Assembly (NCBI RefSeq): GCF_000149955.1
Contig: NC_030986.1
Coordinates: 4,277,333 to 4,341,332, forward strand
Length of the DNA stretch: 64,000 nt
Direction of reading: 5' to 3'
From: Fusarium oxysporum f. sp. lycopersici 4287
Taxonomy: Eukaryota > Ascomycota > Sordariomycetes > Hypocreales > Nectriaceae
Under the pieces are notes generated by a model that searched no databases, was not told the origin of the DNA, and saw only the letters and a program-made list of their open reading frames with translations. A program made the position numbers and the translations under genes. Numbering within the stretch: the stretch's first letter is position 1; each line of letters starts with the position of its first letter. Positions 21,644 through 35,058 of the stretch are shown in pieces.

Positions 21644-24600
21644 TATGATGTTGTTTTTTGTTGTTTATATCTCCCGATCAATGGCGAATGGTTTCACCGT
21701 GGGAGTTGAACGCGTGAAGTCATTTTCAGAACTTGGGCTCTTTAAGAAGGGAGAGAGGAAAAAAAAGTTTCTCTACCACATTCTTATTGCCCGAGGTTGG
21801 GACCCGACGCTGGCCCGTGCGCCGGATTTTCTAACAGTCCAACCCCACCATCAGCTTCCAAGATGCTTCTATATTCAGTTGTTTTTCTTCACCGCCCTGA
21901 GCTCAGTGATGGGAGAAATTCCAGTGAACAAGTCAAACGCCACTATAAACAGTATGACAGGGCTGAAAACGGTCGAGGATAGCTGCTCAAGAATCTAGAT
22001 ATCTCTTTCCATCAAGAGATTCTACTCAGCTGAACATGACGAGAATTATTGACCAGTATCACTCATGAAGCTGACAAATTCTGCCATCTCAGTATTCACC
22101 TTATTCGCAGCCAATATATATCAACTCAAAAGCGTATATCTGTCCATAAGAGCTTCATCACGGAAGAAACCACTTCGCATTCTCAGCTCCCACTTCACGC
22201 CTTCAAGAATGTTGGTGTGGAGGGTATGGTTTTGCCTGCAAGACTCATCTTCCACACAAGACCTGCATCTTGAATGCCAAAGGGGTAATTCTGGAATCCA
22301 GTGGCTTTCTGGGCTCTTGTGATGCTTCTTTGATTTTGATGCTGCTGCATGTTTTCTGCCTTCCATTGTCAATCATTGTATGGTTCATGTCGAATGAAGC
22401 TGTCTGTCGACCAGCAAGCCGTCGAGACTTCTCGACATCAGTACTACACTAACCGCTCCTACAGCACTCATTCATGTCTATTGCTTCCTCAAATATGATT
22501 ATATTATCAGTCGATGAATTACGGAGTATCAGTAGCGGAAATGAGGATAGATTCCTCATCTCCGACATGCAAGTCAGATGGCGGGGCGTTATACGTTTGT
22601 TAGACGCCGATCATGCGCACATCTCCTCGAAGACTACGAGACAACGAGAGCCTCAAAGTTCTCGACATATGAGCTCTTGTTCTTTGACTTGAGGTTATCT
22701 TCTTCAGTCCTCATTTCATTCATGTTCAAAAAGAGATTCTCCATACCAGGCTCATCGTTTGCAGCAATGTATTAACTGAATGCAAGAAAATGGATCAACA
22801 AAACATCAACTTCTCCGCCTGGTTCCCCAGCAACTTGGAATTAACTTTCAAATCAAGTAGCGGTGAGTTGACATCTAGAAATATTCTAAAGTTTATATGG
22901 CCCTACAACTCTGAATTTGGTACTCCGACATTCCTAGCCTCCCACCTTTCAGCTATCATTGCGCAGTCTGGCAAATATTGGTTCTTCGAGAATCGTGAAC
23001 TTGAGACGAATCTAAGAGCTTCAAATTCAAGTAAATAATAAATATTTAATCAGAAGTGCTTTTTATATTCTAGATCTGCCAGAGGGGTGCTGAGATGTGC
23101 ATTCTTGATGTGCATTCTGGCATACGTGAGATGCACACTCCACCCCAGGAGCTTTGGAATGACTGGTGAGGGAATGCGGATGCAAGCCATATTCTCTGGA
23201 GAATTCTTGTCAAAGTTTATGGAGGGCCATCTGACTTTCAGCGTGCAGGAACACTCGGAATCCATAAGTATAAGAAGACCTCACTGCTCACTCATCAATT
23301 CTTCCAGAAGTGTTGTTTAAGGAACTACTGATGAAATGTATGTCAGATGCATTTCCCAGTAACTCCCATACTGTATCTTGAATGACACATTAGTCCATTA
23401 TTTCAATGTATCCAACATCGACTCCATGGCTGATCGATTGGTCTTCAACACGGCAATAACACTCCGGAATTACGATCTTGGAACTCATCGATATGTCACC
23501 GAGAACATGATTTTTCACCAAACTAATTGCATTATTCCCGAGAGATGGTAAAGGCATTCGATATACTGGACTGCGGTTTTGATTACAAGAGCTTGGGAGT
23601 CAGTCGTGGTTTGGTGAATGGGTCGTCTTGAGTCATGTTGCGATACTTCGCCCATGACCCACGAGCAAGAGTTATCACACTATCCTCCGGATGCGGCAAC
23701 TACTCGACTACAACAATAACTATTCTTCTTCCGGTTGAACATTGAAGTTTATTCACGGTTTGGACCTCGTTTCTTTACCATGACTCCGGTGTCAATCCAT
23801 CATGAAAAACTCTTCATCGCTTCTGTCACTGTCACTGTCACATTTAGCGACCGAAAGATATCGCGAGTTCCAACAAGGTTCCGCGGCACAAGTTCCCCTC
23901 AGGACAGAAGTTGACGTTGTATTATCACTGGAGACCATGGGGAGAAGAGGTAAGAACTGCAATTGGCGTACTGATAGTCCTTCAAGCGAACTTCGTGGGC
24001 CATTTACTTCATGAGTTTCTGTATATGTATGACGCCACCAAAGTCTGTCACGGTCTTGGCATACTTTGATGCCTTTTTGGGCTGTGATGAGAGATGGTCG
24101 CAAGAGGTTACCTCGGATGTTGGACCTTTTGTCGTTAAGCGTTTCCACTGCAGTGTGGACCGACCTTTGGACTTCTTGGAATCTTCATGATAAACGCGAC
24201 GGTGCTGTGAATTGCCGTGTTGACATGTCGATGATTATCCTTTTGTGGTTCTAAGTATGCGTCTCTATATGCCTGGTGCCTGATTGACATGTATTCCTAG
24301 CTTGAGTGTACTGTAATGGTCTACAATCAGGGGCCAGGAACTCATCCGCTCATACGCCCTGGCGAATTTGCATTATGGGGGGGTGAACTCGGGATGTTCA
24401 TGGTATCCATCAGCCGTACCTCGTCGTCGTTACCTATCAATAACTACCATATCCTATGTGTTCCTGATTGATAAAATTGGAGCTGTCCAATATCACCAAC
24501 ACAACAGCTCTGCCGATGTGACGAGAGGCGTAATTCGGCGGGCCAGAGCTCTCAATAAACCCCGCACATGATCGAATATGGCAATATTTTGTGAATTGTA

Positions 24601-25429
24601 CCCAAGCTCATGATCTGACAAACTGTCTTTGGCACTTATTGATCTGAAGGTGCGAAGTATGAGCTTCATCTCTGGAGTTGGTCCTGGAGAGGTTGATCCA
24701 AACAACATGTTACGTAGCGACCGAATGAACTCAAATGAGGTTTAGACCTTGAATATACATACAGAGCAACAATACTGAAAGTGTTGACTGTTCAACTTCA
24801 TCATACCGGAAAGTATAGAACAAAATTGGATGTAAAATTGGATGTACAGGGTAGGCTATATCGCAAAGATCTCCGGAGCATGTCAAAGGGTCTGGTACGT
24901 ACACAGATAGCTACGGACGCGAGCCGCGCCGCCCCTGGCGCCGTCACAGCAAAAGAAGCATCCAGTCCCATCCATGAAGTGCCCGTGCGCTTTATTTCCA
25001 GGGCAGCTCCCACTGAAACTGGGGCTGATGCTGACGAGGCTACGGCTTGGCCAACGATAACCCAATCACGAGCATAAACACGCGACTGTACACTTAATCC
25101 GCTCCACAGTCACACAAGGCTTTAGCATTTGCGCGTCTCATCAAGTCAATCAACGGCAAAACTCCAAACACAATCAATTGTAATACTAGTCGCTATTATT
25201 TTTACTTTATCGGCCGAAAACATTAACGCCTCGTACCCTCCATACATCACGTATGTACTTCCTGGAACCTCTACGGCTAGCATCCCGTCCCGTGTCCCTC
25301 AAGAAAGGGGGCGCACACCAAGGCGTCGTCAAGCGCCAGCCTCACGACAACAACTCAGACTAACAAGATTTCGCAGGTCGCCTTTGTTTCCTAAACCGAA
25401 CACTTTCTTCAACCTAAACTTAACACAAG
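21644..25429. other. Non-coding region between MRD1 and the dynein light chain gene
   Basis: About 3.8 kb containing the promoter of MRD1 and, at the far end, the promoter and pyrimidine/A-rich leader of the LC8 gene. In between, only short ORFs with no family resemblance are found on either strand. No TE protein, tRNA or snoRNA with paired boxes and stem was seen. Confidence 0.55.
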
Positions 25430-26100
25430 ATGGCCGACGCTCACGTTCCCAAGGCAGAGTCTCCCGTCGCTCGGGAGAAGCTCGAGGGTAAGCAACACCC
25501 CCTTTGGAGCTCGAGAAGCATCATACTGATATAATGCTAGCTCAGATCAAGTCCGCCGACATGGTGAGATAATCCGACATACGTACCGATATTCCGGACG
25601 CGATCGCTGACGAGAGAGTGACAAAGACGGAGGATATGCAACAGGAGTCTATCGAAGTTGGTATGGGGAGTCCATGACAGTTTTGCGCCGGCGGCAGGAA
25701 GACGAGGCTGACGTGACGATAGCCCAGGAAGCCATGGCCAAGTTCACCATTGAGAAGGTTTTCTCATCAAGTACTGCGTCTCTGTAGGCACACAAGCTGA
25801 CATGCTATGGCAGGACATCGCACAGCACATCAAGCGCACAGTTCGTACACACCAAGCCTGTCACGATCGATCCCATACTTACAGAATGTAGTTCGACGAG
25901 CGAAAGGGACCAACCTGGCACTGCATTGTTGGCCGAAATTTCGGTAGCTTCGTTACCCACGGTTCGTCAAACCCAACCCGCCGATTTCCGACTCCATAGC
26001 CCCGGGCACGGCTGGCTGGCTAACACGCTACGCAGAGACCAAGCACTTTATCTACTTTTACCTCGGCCACTGCGCAATTCTACTATTCAAAACGCAATAG
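25430..26100 (+). CDS. DYN2: Dynein light chain LC8 (DYNLL type)
   Basis: CDS is join(25430..25487, 25541..25563, 25627..25660, 25723..25757, 25814..25840, 25892..25961, 26036..26100), 103 aa. The C-terminal 85 residues are a full LC8 domain: [50 protein letters not shown] and [13 protein letters not shown]. An N-terminal extension of about 17 residues ([12 protein letters not shown]) is typical of filamentous fungi. LC8 is a dimeric hub that binds the dynein intermediate chain (A. nidulans NUDG) and other partners, acting in microtubule transport and nuclear migration. Six introns of 51-74 nt interrupt only 312 coding bases. Donors of introns 4 (GTTTTC), 5 and 6 (GTTCGT) are weak but each restores the family sequence exactly. 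Confidence 0.95.
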
Positions 26101-29100
26101 GCATGGGAGAAATGGCTCACCGGTGGGGGCCTTTGGAAGAGCTTGCTGTAGCGAGAAGGACGGGTGTGGTAGGACAAGAAGAAGGCAAAGACAAAAGCAA
26201 AAGGCAGCGAGGCAACACGATGGCTGCTGACTGCTGTATCGTCCACCCTACCCTGCTGGATCTGCCTCTATGTACGAGACGGACGGTCGTGGAGCTTGCG
26301 GCTGTACTAGGTTCATGATCAATAATGAGGGGCGCTCGCCCAGTTTTTCCAAATCTTTCCGTTCCTGGCCCAGCCTGATGTTGGGAAGTTTGTTGATGGG
26401 GGTGGCTGGTCAGCCGTGACGGGCTGCCAAGGTGTGCCTGATGCAAGGCTGTTGGTTTTTAGTTTGAGATCGGAGATTCTGACAGCCTGGTGTGTCGTGT
26501 TCCTGAGACATAACTGTCACTGTCAGACATGTCGGTCATCGTTCGATTTCTTCAAGGCTGTCACTGATGAGGCTGTTGTTGGAATAGGCTCGAGTCAGAG
26601 ATGTCACTGGCGATAGCAATCGCCGATCATGCACGATCCCCAACATCGCGAAAATCACGACCATCTAAAGGGTCTAGTTAACCGTCCGATCAACAGCCTC
26701 GACGATCCACCTCTTATCAGTTCACGTGGTCTCGAAGAGGCCACCAGACTCTTACCTTACTGTAGATGACAAGGCGCGGCCCCAGAAGGATTTACTTACC
26801 CGATTACCCACGGCGGGCAGTCTAAGCAGCGTAAGCGACGGCACACCCGTCAAAGGATGGCAGATGGGGCCTTTGGGATCGGGACAAAGTCAAATGCCTC
26901 GTCCGTCTTTACCAAGTCGGTCCTGAAGTTCCGCTAGCTATCACAACTCACATCAACTCTTTAAGTGACTGAAGCTAGAGACACTTTCGGAACGGAGGCG
27001 GGGCTCCATATAATCGACGCCCTCTCGTTGGTGTTGGCGTTGGCGTGGGGGTGGGCGTTTATCAAGACGACGGATGAGGAGGGTACGCTTACAATTACAG
27101 TTACAGGTACAGGAACAGAACATGAACAGGACGAGTTGATTCCCCTCTTTGGGGGGGAAAGTCTAAAGAGAGGATTTGAGGATTTGAGGCTAGTGTGACG
27201 GGTAAGAAGTTGATGTGTCATAACCGTGAGAACGCCATTGAGTAAATGGAAGATCTTGGCTCATGATGAAAAGTGAAGAGTCAGAAACTCTAATAGCAGG
27301 GGTACAGTATGATGTTATCACAGTCTAAGTGTAAGTGCAAGATCATCAGGCACTATAACAATGACCTCAGACATGGAGAAATTAAGTAATTGGCTTAGAA
27401 GACTGGAATTGATCAACGTCTGGTGATTTCTTATCTCAACTTCACTTTGACCAATGTTAAATTCACTCAAGATAGACTCTTGAGGCATATGAAGAGGCTT
27501 TTTTCATTGGAATATAATGGTCCGGGCCGCTGCCGTTAGAATCATCCAATAGCACAAACCCTCAGCCGAAGAGACGAAAATACTCTGATCAAACACCATC
27601 AAGTCAAAGAATGGTCAAGCCAAAGCCTAAAGTGACCGAGAACACTACGGCCCACTCACTCACACTTATTCACCCGCTGAATTGGGTTGGGTGGTACCCC
27701 TCTGTGAAGATCCTGGTCGAGAAGGGTCCATATGGAAAATCTCAAAGTTGAAAAAGAAGAAGCAATTGAGGGACCATTGATAGTGTATAGTTGACATTGG
27801 TCTAGTGTTTCCTAGTGAAGAAAAGACTGGAGAAAGACTTGAGCTCTCAGTATGATGGAATTCCAATGCCGATATCGTTTGGCAGAGCTGGACGTCTGTA
27901 CGTGCGGTTGAACCGGAAGATGCACCACATGTGCATCGCATGGCATCGCATGAGGATGCATTAGGATCAAGAGGTGCAGATGGGGATGGTCCACCAGGCC
28001 CGATTAGACCGAATGAGCCGAGCCTATGCCGTTCGGTTGAGATGTCTGATATCGTACTGTGTTGTACCTGAATGGAGTCGATGACTGTTAATGACCATTG
28101 TTGGTGATTCTTGACAGAACATGAGTTGTTATGGAGAATTGATGACCAACAAGGTGCATGATTCTGCTGATTTGGCATGATCTGAGGAATATCCAAGTGC
28201 CGTGATAGATTGTGTTGTTGTATCTCCCCAAGTGAGCTACCCTAGAGGAGAAGTGAGGACTCAGTCGGGCAACATCTTGCTTCACTATTGTTCGACTTCG
28301 ATATTGCTGTGATTGGGATGAATAACTAGATATCTTTATGTAGAACTCGCTCTCTGACAGTAGCTTCTTTTTTATTATGCAGTTTCATGACAAAACTGCT
28401 GTCTCAAACTTCACTCAAAGTTCTTCAAGAGTCATGATTGCAAGCATACACTGGCCGACAACCCATGCTCCTGTTTCGTCTCAAGGTAATCAAACTACTA
28501 TTAATTGCTACTAAGACCTCCTTTATGAAGCGAGTAACTTTATCTTAGACTTACGGCAGAAAACTTGGTATTTACGTTTATCAGAAGAGGCTCCCAGGCA
28601 CTGAAGGCATAGCGGCTCGAGCTCACTCATCCGAAACGTCAGAAACTGATGACCTATGCGATAAAAGTATTGCACATGACAAATAGTAATCACTGTTGAT
28701 TTTCAAGCACAAAGTAAAGTTGTAAGTCACACAAATATTTTGCAGATTCGGGGTCCCAAGCGAGGGTTACGCATGGCGAATATTGAACATCAGACAGCCA
28801 CTTCGGGTATTCTTACAGGTTCAAATGCCGACCTGGCTAGAAGCAGAATGAAACGAAAATCTAATCTCTGTTGATTTGCTGATACAGACTATTGCCCTGT
28901 GTCGATAGACTGATCTCGCAGTTACATTGGCGTGGACAAGGGAGTTGGATCAACACATGGTATAGTCTTTCAGTTTTCACCCCTCAAGATCTCAGCAGCC
29001 ATTCGTAGATTAATAAAGATTGGCTGCTAGGCGATGAACAGAAGGAAAAGGGCAGTCGAATTATTCAGTGATTTCCTTAGAAGCATGTCGAGGGCGCTGG

Positions 29101-32100
29101 GCTGCCGCCCTTGCAATAGCCAATATCTTCAGCGCCTCCCGTTATATCGAACAATACAAGCGGGTACTCACATCCAATCTCGCAGCGCTCAAATATGCGT
29201 TTCAATGTCTCTGTGCCCTGAACAAGGACCAAATCAATGAACCAAGTTGATCCTAATAGTCCTAGAGACTCAATCCTATAATTGCACACGGTCAATATGT
29301 GACAGAAGGGTTATGATGAGGCAAATAAGCGCCCATGTTTGCCCAGTAAACTACACCAGCAGAAGCCATACGAGGTGACAGCAAAGGAGTGCCAGGGATA
29401 TCACCCTTGTCCACCATGGATGGGAATCGAAAAGTCAGCGGGTCCAGGCAATACCCGATTTCCACCTGAATCACTCGCCGAGAAAACTCCCCTTCTGTTT
29501 TGTTTGTTTTGTCTGTTGCAATTTTACTGAATGGCCCTCAAGGGTGAGGCATCGACACAGTCCCTGTTACAGATGCCATTCCCTCTAATATCGGTAGTTG
29601 TTAGTATCTATGAAATTTCTAAAACGTAAACCAAACACCAAACAAACATCAGACTCAGGATGGTCACGAGCCAAGAGGCCAGGCGTCAAAATCCGAGTCA
29701 TTCCAGGTTCTTTTTGTAGGATCACCGGCTTAGCAGATGCAGATGCAGATATGGATACAAAGTGGGAGATGTCAGCGCAGCCTCAAAAAGACACGAACAG
29801 CCGTGGCGCATGCATAGTCCACTCTGTAATTCGTTATGGCAGAATATTTCTTGCATCTTTCAATATGTTGCATTCGTTCAATTGAATCGACAGACTTGCA
29901 GACCTACCTCGTAGCACAATAACATCATCATCTTACGGCCATCCACCATGTAGCGGTCTGCTGAGAAATCTCGGATCACCAGGCCTATCATTCGGGTCAT
30001 TGGCAGATTCTCAGGGCATCCGGACACTATAGACTGGTTCGACGTGGGATGTCCCGACAGACCAGGCGAGGCGAGACGGAGAGAGGAGTCTCGCTGGAGT
30101 CTGGAGCCATCTGCCAGCGTGACCATTTCCATAGCGCTAGACGGGCCTCCGGCACCTTCACAGTAAGGTCTTTTAACGGTGAGAACGGGGAAAGAGAGCA
30201 GTGGTCTTGTACAACGAATGCTTGCTGTGGCGGTCGGGCTGTTGAAAAAGGCTGGCAGATAAAGTGACAAGACAGAAGAGTTTCACCAATTGAGAACCCT
30301 TTCAATCACAAGCCACTGACAGTTGTACGTGTTGTAATTGTTCAGCAGAGGTGCGAGATATGCCAATGCAGCGGGATGCCACAGACTGTGATGTCAGCGA
30401 TCATGCTTCGCCGAGCCACTCCCACTCTTGTGCAACTGTACCTCGAATGAGGCGCGTCACCAAAAGGTACATGACCTTTTTCAACTCTTCTCTTGGACCA
30501 AAAGGAAGACACATCCTTGTTGCACAGCACACAGCGGTGCCCCCATGTCGAACAGGGTTCTTCCGCTTAGTTGCCCCAGCGGACTGATCCTGGTCAGGCC
30601 CAGCTAGACACACGTCCGCAGGCTGTTACTGTACTGTACTGTACCGGTACTATTCGTGAACTCGAAATAATTCCCAACGTAGAGATGTTGCTGCTTAGGT
30701 TGGCGGGCATCTGGATTCAGAACTGCATTTTGTGTGACGAACAAGTGTCTTAGCTCAGATCGGTACACACTCGTTACCATAAAAGAGAAAACAAAGTCGA
30801 GTTCATTTATGATTAGAGGGGTTCGCTAGTAAGTGGCCGTTGAAAGCGAGAAAAAAAAAAACTCTCTACCGTTATGATTAAGGGAAAGCTTAAATAAATC
30901 TACCGAGCGTGGGAGAGTGGTCTGAGTGGTAGAGCTTTACGACAAGCTCAAGCCAGACAGCATCTGAGATGATGATTGCTCGACGAACACTCTGCATGTC
31001 ACTCGGAAAAGGAAAACCCAGAGATTCGCCTATTATGTCTCGAGAATCAATAGTCTTCAACGCAAGAGGAGAATTGTCGGCGTGGTGGAGTTGATAAAAA
31101 CCACCGGCGTTGCGGGGGCGGGGCATTTGTGTTGTTGAGGCTTTCTTTTCGATGGAGATGTGCATATGTACTGTGTTCGATCATGCAGTGTCATCCGCAA
31201 CCGGATCATATCGGAGACTTGTAGTGTGAGTGCGTTCTTTTTCTTCTGTTCGTTCGTTCGCTTGTCTGTCTATCGATGGTGGTGGTTCGGCTATGGAGTC
31301 CGGCTTCTTCGGTGGCCGTGGCTAATAAATTCTGCTTTCCGCTCTTCAAAATCCTTCTTCCCCGCATTGCGGAGCGGAGGAGCGGGTGTTCCCTTCTTAT
31401 GATACCCATCTCCGGTTAGCAGCGGTCCCGAATACTGGGACGATCAATATGAAGTTTTGAGAAAGTATCAAGAGCTTCATTATATTAGAGATATTGGTTG
31501 ATAGTTAGGTGGTTGTTGAGTATAAACTTTCTGCGACTAGCTCCCGGGTAGCTGAGTTTCACTAGAACGGCCGCAGAGAGGTGACATGAGCAGTAATTTA
31601 CTTGTGATTTATTTTTACATCTGCCAATATATTTGGGTTCAATTAAGACCACTGAAATCTACCATAATATTCGGAAACCAATTTCCAAAAGTCTATGCTA
31701 CATGTCGCTCTCTGTCATGCAAAACATATTCGTATTCTTGTAGGTCTCAGGCCATTTCTTCACGAGCTATCTTCACGAGCCCTGCATAATCTATGCATTT
31801 GCTCTCTTCATTCATGTCTTGAACAACTTTGGACCCTGATCCACCAGGATGAGATGATCGGCAAACATGTCCAGCTGCCACCAGACCAATTCATCTGCAA
31901 GGTCCCGACCACGCCAGCCAAAGGAGGGTCGCAGTAGATGATTTGCGTGGAGGGTTTTTAGTCACATTTACACAGCCTTGGATGAGCCTCGAATAAATCG
32001 TCCTCAAGCTCTCGAGGCCATTACGAATATTTCCAAGAACAATCGTATTAATTCCAAGGGTTTCAGAGTCAAAACGTCAGCCTGTGACGCTGATGGGCAG

Positions 32101-35058
32101 AAAACAGAATGGCTTAGCCTTTTCTACGATGGAAACGGACAGCCCGACATGCATTCTGTAAGCCACATACGACCGTAGACTCACCGGGGTTCAGTCTTCC
32201 ATGCAGATGCATCCCTGACTGACTCTTCATCAGCCATCAGAGCCCAAATCAAATAAATGGTTCAGACAAGAACGGTACCTGGAACATACCCTTCCGCATA
32301 TCCCCCAATCAGCCTCTTTACACACTCAACACAAATAAAAATGATGGTGGCCAGATGCTGAGCTGTTTTTGAGCTGACCACAGATCACGGGTATGCTGCC
32401 GAGACGGGCAGACTCTCCAAGACATGACGCATTGGCATCTCTGCTTCTGTCTGGTCAGCAGTGTAGTACGAACAATAGCATCCTTTCGTATCGAGAAGCA
32501 TAATAAATGGCTTAGATCAATGCCTGTATCATCGTAATAAAAAAACTAAACCAGAAGCATGGGTACTAGAGTCATTCAAGCCTCAGAACAGACCGTGAGA
32601 AACCATCGCGGAAGCCATTCGGCACATGTCCAATCATCAGATCCCCCAAGTCCTCGGTCGCCATGTGGCAGCGTCACTGTGCTGCACCTCACATCACTCC
32701 CAGTCTGCCACTGGCTGGCTGAAGACATCGGGTTTAGCCTCACATCGCTCGATTGGAAGAAGCAGGGTTCCAGACATCCGCCTCTTGATTCTCAAGTCCC
32801 CTTCTTTCGCTTCCATAATCAACCAGGCAGGCATTCAGATAACGAAGCCTAAAAGAATCGTCGAGATTGCTTCTCTGCTTAACAATCCACTTGCTCAATC
32901 TTTCGAGTCACTGGAAATAGAGTCACAGATCCACTGTGAGCAGTCAGTAGGGCCAAAACGGCCATGGATCCGTTGCCGGCTCGCTGGAAGCGCGGCGACA
33001 GGGGTTATGGGTATGGGGGTTTGAGCTCGCGCTATTGTTATTGCAGGCATAGCAAGGCAGATGAGATTGGGGCCAAATTCATTTATTAAAGATCCATTTC
33101 AAGGGAGAGATGATAGATAACAAAGGGGTAAGAAAGAAACTCAAGCCTCAGCAAGACTTGAATGGCTGAAACTCATGGCGATGGTCTTTTCAAGCTGCTC
33201 AATTGTTTCAGCAAGTTTTGTTCCAGCCCTCTGAAATCTGACTGCCCGGCCAGCCGTTTCTGGAATGAGGCCTAAACAGATCAGATGGGATGGGATGCCC
33301 ATCCATCCATCCCATCCCATCCACGGCTCGGCCACGGCCACGGCCACGACTACGACTACGACTACAACCACAACCAGAACCCCCCCGGCCGGATGACAGA
33401 TCCGCCGTGAACTCCCATACCGAGCCCTTGATGTCTCGCCATGGGTCGTCCAGACTTCAGAATGGGTCGTTCGTTCGCTAGGCTCGTAGCTCAACCTGCC
33501 CGCTGGATCCAGCCCGTCAAGTCCCGTTTCTCTGGGCTGACGACCTGACAACCAATTGGGTCGGGAAAACAAACAATATGCGACAATCTGAAGAGCACCA
33601 TTGTCTCGCCTCTCGTCCTTTCTCTCATCTGCCCAGCTTCACGTTAAAAGAATCCTTTCTCTCATGTTCAAATACCTCAGAGAGAGACAAAGATCTTCCA
33701 GAGGCCGGCGAACGGGACGGGAGGAACCCTTTGGCTTTTCGCTTTTCTGGGACGAGTTTACTCGACTAGCACAACGCCTTGCATGCATCCACCACTCACT
33801 CGGTCGCTGTGGGCCTTTTCGTGGTACTTGGTCCGCTCTTCGCCGTGAATGTCGCCATGAAGTACTGAACTGTGACCCGAAGCTATTCCAGGCCAGCTTG
33901 TAGGGTTCTACAGTGGCTCAGAGCTCATGGGCAGTACTTAGCCTCTACCCCTGATGGGACCTTGACCGGTTGACTCTTCCACATGCACCATCAGGCGCAC
34001 CATCAGGCACGCCACCGCAGCCACGGCCCCAGTGGACGCTAGCGAAGCTGAAGATATTTGTGTACAGAAAAGGAACATTTGGTCCAGCAAATGATTTTGA
34101 ATTTGTCGCTGTAACAGATAGAGTTGCAGTGCTTTTGGGCTCTGAGAGGCCTCTGAGCCACAGCCCTCCTGACGGCTTCTCATCACCGAGACCACTATAG
34201 AGCCTTGAGTAGTCGCCAAGTACTCTCACCCCGGACGAATTTCCATAGCGTACCGTGCGGGTATCTTGGCACATCCGCCAAAGACAGCATCTCCCTGCTC
34301 GAGTGATGGTGCTGTCATTCGGTGTTTTGCGCTGTCGGACCCCAAGTTTGGTACTGTGCTGCGCTGTGTTGTTCGCTGTGCTGTACTGTCCACCCCGGTC
34401 AACTTCCCTGTTTGGCCGCACCCACTCCCGCCCGTCAGGTAAGGTCAAGGTCAGAGGTGCTTGCTTGCTTGCTGGTGAGGTAGCAGAGAGGCAGGCACGG
34501 GTACCTCCCCCCAGTTCCTTCCGCACGCAGTACCTTGGTACACCCTCGTCTCCCGTCCTTGACCTGGGCTCGCCGCTGCCGCTCTCATTCCCTCATCATC
34601 TCCGCCCTCCAACAACTTTCTCCCTCAACTTGTTTTTTGCTTCTCGACGAGAGTTGCAAATCACAAAGGGTGTTGGAGATTCTTTGTGTGCTTTGAGGTG
34701 TTGGGATATTGCACTGCCTGTCAGTGACAAAACCATCTGGCGCTCCCCTTTGTCCTCCTGAATCGGAGAACGGCCCCCATATTCCTAGGCTCTCACGCCC
34801 ATCTCATCAAAACAGCGGCCTCTCTCTCAGCTCACCTTGTTGGATGACAATGTGACAACGCTCCTCACGATTTCTTTTTTGACTATTGCACATTGACGCA
34901 TCCTTACCTCCTCAGCTACGATTCTTCGACTTCTTCTCTTCATCTTCAACCTGCGAACCCGAACGATCTAACGTCACGCTTCCGCCCAGCTCCTGCATTG
35001 ATCGACACAACATTCAACTCCGCGACATTTCCCACCCCACGGCCTACAGAGGCTCGTG
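26101..35058. other. Gene-poor region of about 9 kb
   Basis: No recognised protein family on either strand in this stretch, the longest without a gene here. ORFs are short, overlap in many frames and lack family motifs. The stretch 34250-35058 is likely promoter and 5' leader of ELL. A minisatellite lies at 33298-33378. I found no tRNA, no C/D snoRNA with a matching stem and no transposase frame. Confidence 0.5.
33298..33378. repeat. Short tandem repeat cluster (CCATC, GGCCAC and GACTAC units)
   Basis: Consecutive runs of CCATC, then CGGCCA, then CTACGA units over some 80 bases. Slippage-prone simple repeats, the source of the low-complexity ORFs here. Confidence 0.8.

Noticed and set aside
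23215..23305. Minus-strand TTGATGA and CTGA pair
   Set aside because: Only a weak, displaced stem and no C'/D' pair or rRNA match.
25129..25491. 120-aa ORF upstream of the LC8 gene
   Set aside because: It overlaps the LC8 start in another frame and lies in its leader; no conserved motif.
27666..28196. 176-aa minus-strand ORF
   Set aside because: No domain, odd composition and isolated in a gene-poor region; a chance ORF is likelier.
30905..30990. tRNA-like A box (TGGTCTGAGTGG)
   Set aside because: No B box of the GGTTCGA type follows and no cloverleaf can be drawn.
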